Assembly: GCA_045542375.1 (NCBI GenBank)
Contig: JAZQKW010000201.1
Span: 1-20,842 of the forward strand
Source: Eshraghiella sp045542375
Lineage (GTDB): Bacteria; Bacillota; Clostridia; Lachnospirales; Lachnospiraceae
Direction of reading: 5' to 3'
DNA: 20,842 bases
Each line of letters starts with the position of its first letter. Position 1 is the first letter of the stretch. The notes under the pieces were generated by a model. That model had not been told where the DNA came from. It was given only the letters and a program-made list of their open reading frames with translations, and did no database searches. Both the position numbers and the translations under genes were made by a program. Positions 1 through 6,805 of this stretch are shown piece by piece.

Positions 1-1
1 T

Positions 2-581
2 GCTGCAAAATCAGACGATTCCAGAGCAGCAGACGTTGTACGTAATTGGCTCAGAAATAGAAGAACGCTTGAGTTTTTGGCTACTTGGGAGGAAATATAT
101 AATCCAAATTTTAAAGTGTTCGAATCTGAACACTTTAAAAAGCAAGCGGGATTATTGACTTTTACACCAAGCGTATCAGAGTGGGTGGAACAGACAAATG
201 CAATAGGCATATTTGTTAAAAAGGGACGTTATGGTGGCACATATGCCCATAAGGATATTGCTTTTGAATTTGCTTCTGCTATCAGCCCGGTTTTTAAAAT
301 TATTTGATTCAAACGGATGCAATCAAGAATTATATTATTCCAAATTGCAATATAGGGATGACTTGCAGTGGTTACCTTATGCGGAAGAAGCAGATTTGCT
401 AAATGTTGCGTTGTTTGGTTTTACAGCAAAAGCGTGGCGAGAAAGTAACCCGGAACTTGCAAAAAGTAGTAACGTTAGAGATTATGCTACGATTAATGAA
501 CTTATGGTACTTTCGAATCTTGAAACGCATAATGCACAGATGATTCGTGATGGTAAATCAAAAGAAGAAAGACAAGATTAG
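2..581 (+). pseudogene. KilA-N domain protein, decayed (5' end outside window)
   Basis: The reading frame is open from the window edge, and its N-terminal part carries hallmarks of the KilA-N DNA-binding domain (ADVVRNWLRNR, LEFLATWEEIYNP, FTPSVSEWVEQTNAIGIF, GRYGGTYAHKDIAFEFASAISPVFK). The frame then stops at 305-307. The next recognisable piece (QTDAIKNYIIP, about 310-342) is in another frame, and the remainder (LQWLPYAEEADLLNVALFG through MIRDGKSKEERQD, about 343-581) is in a third. Comparison with my memory of intact relatives suggests that about 40 residues between SPVFK and QTDAIK are gone and that the C-terminal tail is cut short. With at least one deletion and two frame changes the gene is very probably non-functional. 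KilA-N genes are usually phage- or mobile-element-associated. An internal start at TTG 77 giving a 76-residue product is possible but unlikely to matter. Confidence 0.8.
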
Positions 582-591
582 TATAGTTATA

Positions 592-624
592 AAAGGCAGA
601 ACCCGGTAATTGGATTCTGCCTTT
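592..624. terminator. Bidirectional intrinsic terminator
   Basis: Arms 592-604 (AAAGGCAGAACCC) and 612-624 (GGATTCTGCCTTT) pair over 13 positions with one mismatch and a 7-nt loop. The A/T ends of the stem supply T-rich tails on both strands. It sits between the KilA-N remnant (plus) and the 3' end of the hybrid kinase (minus, stop at 631), so it can serve both. Confidence 0.75.
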
Positions 625-630
625 ATTGCA

Positions 631-3513
631 TCAAATATATTCTTTTATAATTTCCTTAACCTCGTCCACGTCAAGCTCGTCCATGAGGGCTGAAATTCGG
701 TCAAATAGGCCCTTAAATTCATTCGGTAGGTTACAACCCTTAAGTTCCTCAAGAATAGCGAATACCTTGCCAAAATCGAAATTATCAACATGCTCATCAA
801 TTGCTTTAAGGGTTCTGACAATAACCTCTTTGCTTAAAACAGGACTGTCAGAAGCAGGTTCTGAGCTAAGCTTTCCAAAATGGTTTAGAGCTGGCTTAAG
901 TTTCTCTATAAGTCTGATATAGCCGTTGTAGAATTCTTCAAAGTGCTCATCTATGTAACGATAATTATTTTTGCGACCTTCTTCTTCCTGTTTACGCGCT
1001 TTGGCTGAAAGTTCTGTGGCACCAATGTTAAGAGTAGTGCTCTTAAGAGAGTGAATTTTAATAACATAGGTATCATAGTCTTTTGACTCGTAGGCTGTTC
1101 TGAGCTCTTCTATCTGCTTCGGACCATACTCATAGGTTATTTTAAGAATATTAAGATATTCATTAAGGCTTCCTCCACTATTGGTGATTCCGCTGTCTAT
1201 ATCCATATGTGAAAGCACGGATTTCAAAAAATTATAATCGGCACCGCGTGCATTGTTACCAGTATAGGTGGTGTCGGCAGCTGTTTCGGCTTCGTATGTT
1301 ATAAGGTCACCTGATATATATTTTCTAAACAGGCGCTCAAGATTAGGGATATTAATAGGCTTGCCCAGATAATCGTCAAAGCCTTCGTTAATAAGCATTT
1401 CTCTTGTGCCCTTAATAGCGTTAGCTGTGAGAACTATAATCTTGCAGTCACCATTTGAACCGTAATGGTCGTTAAGCTTACGAAGTCGTTTCATTGCCTC
1501 TACACCATCAATTTCCGGCATCATATGGTCCATAAATACAATGTCATAATTATAGGCAGTACATTTTTCAATGGCTTCAAGAGCAGATACTGCAGTGTCT
1601 ACGATAAGGCCATAATGTGAGAAAATACCTTCAGCAACTCTAAGGTTAATTAAATTATCGTCTGTTACAAGAACACGCATATTATGAATTTTCATATTGG
1701 AAATACATCCGGAAGTGCTGGCTGCATTTTGGAGTTTGTAGTCCTCTTCAAAAGGTGTAGGGTCTATTATTTTCTGCTCGAGAGTAACGGTAAAAGTACT
1801 TCCCTTAGTATACACACTTTCCACATCTATATGTCCACCCATAAGATTTACATATTTGTTGGCAATGGCAAGTCCAAGTCCTGAACCTTCAATATCGTGG
1901 TTAAGTTTCTGATCAAAACGCTCAAATGAGTCGAAGAGAGATTTTATATCTTCTTCCTTTATTCCCATTCCTGTATCTGATATACGGAACTGTAATGTTA
2001 TGTTATTATCCGTACATTCTTTAATGGAAATGTCAAAGGTTACACTTCCTTCTTTTGTGTATTTAATTGCATTGTTCAAAATATTAATAAGAACGCCTCG
2101 GATTCGCGTTTTATCACCGTACAGGGCAGATGGAATATCCGGGTCTACGTTGATATTGAATTCAAGATTATTCTTCTCTGCCTGAGGTGCAATAATCATA
2201 GAGATATCATGAAGGAAGGATGCCATATAATAGGTGTCATCAACCAATTCTACCTTGCCGGATTCTATCTTTGAAAAATCCAGGATATCATTAATTGTAG
2301 CAAGAAGGTTGTGGGAAGACCATTTAATATCTTCGATATGACTTCTTACGGTATCGTCAATATCCATAGTAAGCACAAGCTCAGAAAAACCTACAATTGC
2401 ATTCATAGGTGTTCTGATTTCGTGAGACATATTGGCAAGGAACACACTCTTGGCATTGTTGGCATGTTCGGCTTCCTTTTTCGCATCTTCAAGGTTTTTG
2501 ATATATTTAAGACGCTCTGAAAGGTCAGTTACAATAACGATATATCCGATAATATCACCATAATCATCACAAATCTTATTGATTGAGAGATTACAGTAGG
2601 CATCATTATTAACGCACCGGGCATCTATATCATTAGCGTTACCTTCAAAAGAAAACATGTCTTCCTCTCTTGTCCGAAACAGCACATCAAGACCCGCATC
2701 CATAAAATTATCCTTGTCAATTCCCAGGAAAGAATAAGCATTATCGTTCATAATATGAAGCTTACGGTTTTTGTCACATACAAGGACCGGTACGGACAGA
2801 GAGTAGTATATGTATTCTGATGTATTGTTAATTGTTATACGGGAATGATTAATAAATGAAATTGTGTTGTACATTACCGCGAGGCCGATAAACTGGGCGA
2901 TGGTACTTCCGGGTATGGCTTCAAATCCAAGTACAGGAAAAATAGTATCTAAGAGCATTCCGGCAACAACGATGATTTCCGTAACTAAAAGTTTCTTACC
3001 GAGAGTCTTAATTCGGAGACTCTTATAATGAAATATCATATAAAATACAATGAACAGCATTCCTATGGCTAGAATTCCGCAGTACGCAATATATAAGGTA
3101 TTGGCAATGCCTGACGTAAGAGAATAGGTCATACCGATTGAACTCATCTGATATGTTGCATTTTCAGGAGCGATTACAGGAAAATACAGAATTACACCTA
3201 GATACGAAAAAGCTTCTACAGGATATCGGATGGATTTTGGAATGTCGGGAAGCTTACAGATTAACAGAGTAACGGTAATAAGGTAACCGAAGGTTCCCAC
3301 CATACCGATTGCACGCCATATGTAGGCAGCAGAAGGGTCTGTTTGTAAAAATACACCGCAAAAACCAAAGCTCCATATGGCACTGCACAGACAGAATATG
3401 GTAAAGAGCCGGTTCTCGGTGTATTTGAGTTCTTTCTTACGAATCTGTTCTATTATAAAATAAACTGCTATTACAAAAGCTGCAAAGATAATTAATGGGA
3501 AAATATGTTTCAT
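631..3513 (-). CDS. Hybrid sensor histidine kinase with 7TM, PAS, receiver and HPt domains
   Basis: A 960-residue membrane phosphorelay kinase. About residues 1-225 are strongly hydrophobic with about seven segments, like the 7TM histidine-kinase N-terminal region. A PAS-like domain follows (about 232-335). The HisKA domain has the H-box NMSHEIRTPMNAI (His364). The ATPase domain shows NNAIKY, SDTGMGI and GSGLGLAI (about 465-585). The receiver domain (about 612-735) has phosphoacceptor Asp662 in FMDHMMPEIDG and a GKP lysine. The HPt domain has HSLKS (His821). About 80 C-terminal residues are unassigned. An upstream in-frame ATG at 3564 overlaps the preceding gene. I prefer ATG 3513 because GAAGGAG sits about 8-10 nt before it and it follows the upstream stop by 1 nt, so the two genes are probably translationally coupled. 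The ligand is unknown. The terminator at 592-624 ends the operon. Confidence 0.93.
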   Translation of the reverse strand: MKHIFPLIIFAAFVIAVYFIIEQIRKKELKYTENRLFTIFCLCSAIWSFGFCGVFLQTDPSAAYIWRAIGMVGTFGYLITVTLLICKLPDIPKSIRYPVEAFSYLGVILYFPVIAPENATYQMSSIGMTYSLTSGIANTLYIAYCGILAIGMLFIVFYMIFHYKSLRIKTLGKKLLVTEIIVVAGMLLDTIFPVLGFEAIPGSTIAQFIGLAVMYNTISFINHSRITINNTSEYIYYSLSVPVLVCDKNRKLHIMNDNAYSFLGIDKDNFMDAGLDVLFRTREEDMFSFEGNANDIDARCVNNDAYCNLSINKICDDYGDIIGYIVIVTDLSERLKYIKNLEDAKKEAEHANNAKSVFLANMSHEIRTPMNAIVGFSELVLTMDIDDTVRSHIEDIKWSSHNLLATINDILDFSKIESGKVELVDDTYYMASFLHDISMIIAPQAEKNNLEFNINVDPDIPSALYGDKTRIRGVLINILNNAIKYTKEGSVTFDISIKECTDNNITLQFRISDTGMGIKEEDIKSLFDSFERFDQKLNHDIEGSGLGLAIANKYVNLMGGHIDVESVYTKGSTFTVTLEQKIIDPTPFEEDYKLQNAASTSGCISNMKIHNMRVLVTDDNLINLRVAEGIFSHYGLIVDTAVSALEAIEKCTAYNYDIVFMDHMMPEIDGVEAMKRLRKLNDHYGSNGDCKIIVLTANAIKGTREMLINEGFDDYLGKPINIPNLERLFRKYISGDLITYEAETAADTTYTGNNARGADYNFLKSVLSHMDIDSGITNSGGSLNEYLNILKITYEYGPKQIEELRTAYESKDYDTYVIKIHSLKSTTLNIGATELSAKARKQEEEGRKNNYRYIDEHFEEFYNGYIRLIEKLKPALNHFGKLSSEPASDSPVLSKEVIVRTLKAIDEHVDNFDFGKVFAILEELKGCNLPNEFKGLFDRISALMDELDVDEVKEIIKEYI

Positions 3514-3514
3514 A

Positions 3515-4267
3515 TCAGCTATCTCCTTCGTGAAGAACGGTTTCAATGTTATCAATAAGAACATCCTTGGTTACCGGCTTGACCAGATAGGCAGCAGGAT
3601 TATACGGATAACATTCTTCAAGTGCTTTGCGATTAAGAGCACCCGACAGAAGAATAACCGGAATAGGTATCTTGTTGGATTTCTGAATCATATTCATAAG
3701 GTTCGCCCCATTGTATAAAGGCATCTGATAGTCAAGAAGAATGATATCAGGCTTGTGCTTGGACAGATAATTCAAAGCCAGCTTGGCAGAATTAATCATA
3801 ACTACATTATATCTGTCCTGAAGCATATAATTTAACTGCTTAAGATATGTCATGTCATCATCAATCATAAGGACCGTGGACTTATTGGCAGAGTGCTCCT
3901 TGACTTCGCATATTTCCTTAACTTTACAGACTAAGAGGTCCTTGTTAACAGGCTTAAGCATATATCCGTCAACACCCATAACAGTAAAGTTAAAAATAGT
4001 ATTTCTGTCCTGCCTTCCTGTACATAGAATTACAGGTACATTAATACATTCTTCTAATTTTCTCAATTGTTCAAGTGTAGCATAGCCGTCCATCAGAGGC
4101 ATTTCAACATCCAGAAGAATAATGTCTACACGATGCTGGTGAAGATATTCAAGTGCCTGTCTTCCTCCGTTAACAGTATGAACACGGGCGATATCCTCAA
4201 GATATGAGCGCATAGTTTCAAGCGTCATTGCATCATCATCAATAACCAAAATTTCAGGAATCATCAT
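3515..4267 (-). CDS. Tandem receiver-domain response regulator without output domain
   Basis: A 250-residue protein made of two receiver (REC) domains and nothing else. REC1 (about 4-120) has the acidic triad IDDD, phosphoacceptor Asp53 in LLDVEMPLMDG and Lys105 in LKP. REC2 (about 130-245) has MIDDD, Asp179 in LLDYQMPLYNG, Ser208 and Lys230 in VKP. Both domains therefore look able to be phosphorylated. There is no DNA-binding, GGDEF or other effector domain, so it probably acts as a phosphate relay or sink, or by protein contact, with the hybrid kinase encoded 1 nt downstream. The open frame extends back to an ATG at 4321, but ATG ATG at 4267/4264 follows a GAGGTAGG ribosome site and leaves the first REC strand at the usual distance from the N-terminus, so I place the start there. 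Confidence 0.9.
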   Translation of the reverse strand: MMIPEILVIDDDAMTLETMRSYLEDIARVHTVNGGRQALEYLHQHRVDIILLDVEMPLMDGYATLEQLRKLEECINVPVILCTGRQDRNTIFNFTVMGVDGYMLKPVNKDLLVCKVKEICEVKEHSANKSTVLMIDDDMTYLKQLNYMLQDRYNVVMINSAKLALNYLSKHKPDIILLDYQMPLYNGANLMNMIQKSNKIPIPVILLSGALNRKALEECYPYNPAAYLVKPVTKDVLIDNIETVLHEGDS

Positions 4268-4309
4268 ATGTATACCTACCTCACTCCATAAAGCGAAAAT
4301 TACACTAAA

Positions 4310-4339
4310 ATTATAGCACACTTATTTTAGATATGGCAA
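4310..4339 (-). promoter_or_regulatory. Predicted sigma-A promoter of the phosphorelay operon
   Basis: On the minus strand a -35 TTGCCA (4339-4334) is followed after 18 bp by a perfect -10 TATAAT (4315-4310), about 43 nt upstream of the ATG at 4267. This is a sequence match only. Confidence 0.6.
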
Positions 4340-4371
4340 TATGACAAAATATGCGAAGTAGTACCAATGTA

Positions 4372-4884
4372 CTATCCTTTTGGGTGTAAAGACAGGTTAT
4401 AAAAAATCCCTACGCCGGGACTGTTGAAGCTGAATATTACAAAGAGAATGGTGATTCCTAAAAGTATGGCAATGCTTACAGATAAGTCCATAAACAATTT
4501 CTTTTTTCTGGCGTATTTTTCGATTATAAAGGCAAAAAGAATACCAAGAATATATATGCTTATATTTACAAAATCAACGAGTTTTCCGGTAATTCCCCAG
4601 ATTGTATAGAACACAACCACTATAAATCCCATTCCGGCAAGTATGCCCGTTACTCTCGGTGGAATGAATTCCTTAAGAGTTTTTTTGAAAATTATTACTT
4701 CGCCGATGGTTACAAAAAGCATAGGGAAAAATATAAGCTTAAGATGTTCCCATGTTGATTCATTCATGGAGGAAATGATACCTACGATTTTATTTTGTCC
4801 CGACCAGTTATACAGAAAGTGGGAAAGCACTCCCAGTCCGCAGACCAGTAAAAAGATTATGATTGAATATAATTTAATTTTCAT
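4372..4884 (-). CDS. Small integral membrane protein (DUF6512-like)
   Basis: 170 residues with about five hydrophobic segments (about 4-26, 48-65, 80-102, 105-122, 134-153) and short charged loops. Between the first two lies the polar motif MNESTWEHLKL, which I associate with a Firmicutes family of unknown function (DUF6512, from memory; moderate certainty). No catalytic signature is visible. The start is supported by AGGAGAG 8 nt upstream. It is monocistronic: the next minus-strand gene has its own promoter at 4310-4339, and the gene on the other side (5'-nucleotidase lipoprotein) is divergent. No function is proposed. Confidence 0.8.
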   Translation of the reverse strand: MKIKLYSIIIFLLVCGLGVLSHFLYNWSGQNKIVGIISSMNESTWEHLKLIFFPMLFVTIGEVIIFKKTLKEFIPPRVTGILAGMGFIVVVFYTIWGITGKLVDFVNISIYILGILFAFIIEKYARKKKLFMDLSVSIAILLGITILFVIFSFNSPGVGIFYNLSLHPKG

Positions 4885-4935
4885 TCTACACTCTCCTAAT
4901 TATATATATCATATTATATGCTTTGAAAAGTATAA

Positions 4936-4999
4936 TATTTCAATTTGCATAGTGATAATACCATTCTGGCATGGTATTATCACTATGCAAATTGAAATA
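4936..4999. repeat. Perfect 29-bp inverted repeat, 6-nt loop
   Basis: The left arm 4936-4964 is the exact reverse complement of the right arm 4971-4999; the loop is 4965-4970 (TCTGGC). It lies between the divergent starts at 4884 and 5073, so it is not at a gene end and has no adjacent T-run. The flanks are also roughly symmetrical: CTTTTCAAA followed by an AT-rich TATAA box occurs outward on each side. Possible roles are an operator for both promoters, a cruciform, or a small MITE remnant. Confidence 0.9.
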
Positions 5000-5012
5000 C
5001 AATATTTATTTC

Positions 5013-5041
5013 TTTTCAAAACTATAAATTAGTTTTATAAT
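5013..5041 (+). promoter_or_regulatory. Predicted promoter of the 5'-nucleotidase gene
   Basis: A -35-like TTTTCA (5013-5018), 17 bp spacing, and a perfect -10 TATAAT (5036-5041), 31 nt before the ATG. The ribosome site AAAGGAGG follows at about 5056-5063. The -35 is weak, which could fit a regulated promoter next to the inverted repeat. Confidence 0.5.
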
Positions 5042-5072
5042 AAATGAAGTACGAAAAAGGAGGTCATACCTT

Positions 5073-6734
5073 ATGAAAAAAACATTATTACATATTTTGT
5101 CTTTAGTAACAGCAATGCTGCTTTTGACAGGCTGTAATGACAAAAAAACGGAAGTTCCTCAGGAGGACATTGTAATACTGTACACCAATGATGTACATTG
5201 TGGAATCGATGAGAATATGGGATATTCCGGATTGGCATCTTATAAGAAAAAGATGATGTCAGAAACACCATATGTTACTCTTGTTGACTGCGGAGATGCG
5301 GTGCAGGGTGAATACATAGGAGCAGTATCTGAAGGAGAATATATAGTTAATATAATGAATGAGGTAGGATATGATTTTGCTATACCGGGCAATCATGAAT
5401 TCGATTATGGCGTTGACAGATTTTCTTATCTGATTGATAAGTCAGAAGCTCAATATCTTGCCTGCAACATTGAGTACACAGGTAAGAAGGATAATCCACT
5501 TGAAAAGATTAAGCCATATGAAATTGTCACATATGGTGATATTGATGTTGCATATATAGGCATTTCTACACCGGAGACAATTTCTAAAACAACACCAACA
5601 TATTTTATGGAAGACGGGGAATTTGTATATGATTTTGCAGAGGGTGACGGAACAGAATTTTACACAACAGTTCAGACGTATATAGATGAGTGCGAGGAAA
5701 AAGGAGCGGATTATATTATCTTGCTTGGACATCTTGGTGACGCAATGGAATCAAGTCCGTACACATCTACTGAGCTTATAGCAAATATTTCAGGAGCAGA
5801 TGTAGTGTTGGATGCTCACTCACACAGTACAGTTTCCTGTAGAATTCTTGAAGATAAATCAGGTGAAGAAGTTCTCGTGTCATCAACAGGAACTAAGCTT
5901 GCCAATATCGGTAAGGTTGTAATATCAGCAGGAGGAACAGTGTCAGTAGGTCTTGTGGATTTCTATGAATTTAAAGATGAGACAATATCTGCATACATTG
6001 ACGGTATCAAGTCAGAATATGAAGAAGAGATGAATCGTATAGTTGCTAAGAGTGATATTGCATTAAGTACTACCAATGAAGCAGGAATACGACTTGTCAG
6101 AAATCGTGAGTCAACAATCGGAAATTTCTGTGCGGATGCTTACAGAGTAATCGGTAACGCAGATGTAGCAATGGTTAATGGTGGCGGTATCAGAGCTGAT
6201 CTTCCAAAGGGAGACATAACATATGCAGATGTTGTTGCCGTACATCCATATGGAAACACTCTTTGCACAGCCAAAGTATCGGGTCAGGAAATTGCAGATA
6301 TTCTTGAGATTGGAGCTGTTAATACAACTGCAGAGGTGGAAGATAATGGTCTTGCTGCAGGAGAGAACGGAAGCTTTATGAATGTATCAGGAATTAAGTA
6401 TACTATTGATACTTCCATTGAATCATCTGTAGTATTTGATGATAAGGAATTCTTTATAGAAGTAGCAGGAGAAAGACGAGTTAAGGACATTATGATTCTG
6501 AATGATGAGGGAGAATATGAACCGATTAAATTAGATGGTGAATATGTGCTTGCATCTCACAACTACCTGCTTAAAGAAAAAGGTTCCGGAGCAACATTTT
6601 TTGATGATAATGAATTTATTATAGATGAGGGAATGTCTGATTATCAGATGCTTATCAAATATCTTACAGAAGAATTGGAAGGAAATCTTTCTGAGAAATA
6701 TTCAGATGTGGAAGGCAGAATAACAATCAAATAG
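5073..6734 (+). CDS. Lipoprotein 5'-nucleotidase / metallophosphoesterase (UshA-like)
   Basis: 553 residues. The N-terminal signal ends in a lipobox (LLLTGC, Cys21), so the protein is predicted to be lipid-anchored outside the membrane. The calcineurin-like metallophosphatase domain (about 33-290) has the two-metal ligands in order: D40-x-H42, GD75, GNHE (N107-H108), GH220 and H249-x-H251. The C-terminal 5'-nucleotidase domain (about 320-530) has GNF-x2-D (350-355) and NGGGIR (369-374), the nucleotide-binding region of the UshA/CpdB/YfkN family. The length matches that family. It probably hydrolyses extracellular nucleotides or other phosphoesters to feed nucleoside and phosphate scavenging; the exact substrate cannot be read from sequence. 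The start has AAAGGAGG 9 nt upstream. No terminator is seen before the next gene, 71 nt downstream, so read-through is possible. Confidence 0.93.
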   Translation: MKKTLLHILSLVTAMLLLTGCNDKKTEVPQEDIVILYTNDVHCGIDENMGYSGLASYKKKMMSETPYVTLVDCGDAVQGEYIGAVSEGEYIVNIMNEVGYDFAIPGNHEFDYGVDRFSYLIDKSEAQYLACNIEYTGKKDNPLEKIKPYEIVTYGDIDVAYIGISTPETISKTTPTYFMEDGEFVYDFAEGDGTEFYTTVQTYIDECEEKGADYIILLGHLGDAMESSPYTSTELIANISGADVVLDAHSHSTVSCRILEDKSGEEVLVSSTGTKLANIGKVVISAGGTVSVGLVDFYEFKDETISAYIDGIKSEYEEEMNRIVAKSDIALSTTNEAGIRLVRNRESTIGNFCADAYRVIGNADVAMVNGGGIRADLPKGDITYADVVAVHPYGNTLCTAKVSGQEIADILEIGAVNTTAEVEDNGLAAGENGSFMNVSGIKYTIDTSIESSVVFDDKEFFIEVAGERRVKDIMILNDEGEYEPIKLDGEYVLASHNYLLKEKGSGATFFDDNEFIIDEGMSDYQMLIKYLTEELEGNLSEKYSDVEGRITIK

Positions 6735-6743
6735 TAATTATGA

Positions 6744-6784
6744 GTGAAATTTTCTTAAGGATATGATATACTACAGAATATAAT
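6744..6784 (+). promoter_or_regulatory. Possible promoter(s) of the Nudix-radical SAM gene
   Basis: An extended -10 TGaTATACT (6764-6772) lies 17 bp from a -35-like GTGAAA (6744-6749). A second -10-like TATAAT lies at 6779-6784, with no clear -35. Both fall in the 71-nt gap before the gene. Weak evidence. Confidence 0.35.
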
Positions 6785-6805
6785 AAATGCAGAAAGGAAA
6801 CGATT

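Noticed and set aside
213..581. Separate 122-codon gene at the left edge
   Set aside because: Its first 30 codons are the KilA-N domain read out of frame; only the later part matches the KilA-N C-terminal region, so it belongs to the pseudogene.
3514..3564. Longer N-terminus for the hybrid kinase (ATG 3564)
   Set aside because: It would overlap the receiver gene by 50 bp without a ribosome site, while ATG 3513 has GAAGGAG at proper distance.
4936..4999. Inverted repeat as an intrinsic terminator
   Set aside because: No T-run follows either arm, and it lies upstream of both flanking start codons.
6735..6805. RiPP precursor peptide next to the radical SAM gene
   Set aside because: Neither this gap nor 9170-9213 holds an open frame with a ribosome site; both are taken up by promoter or terminator sequence.
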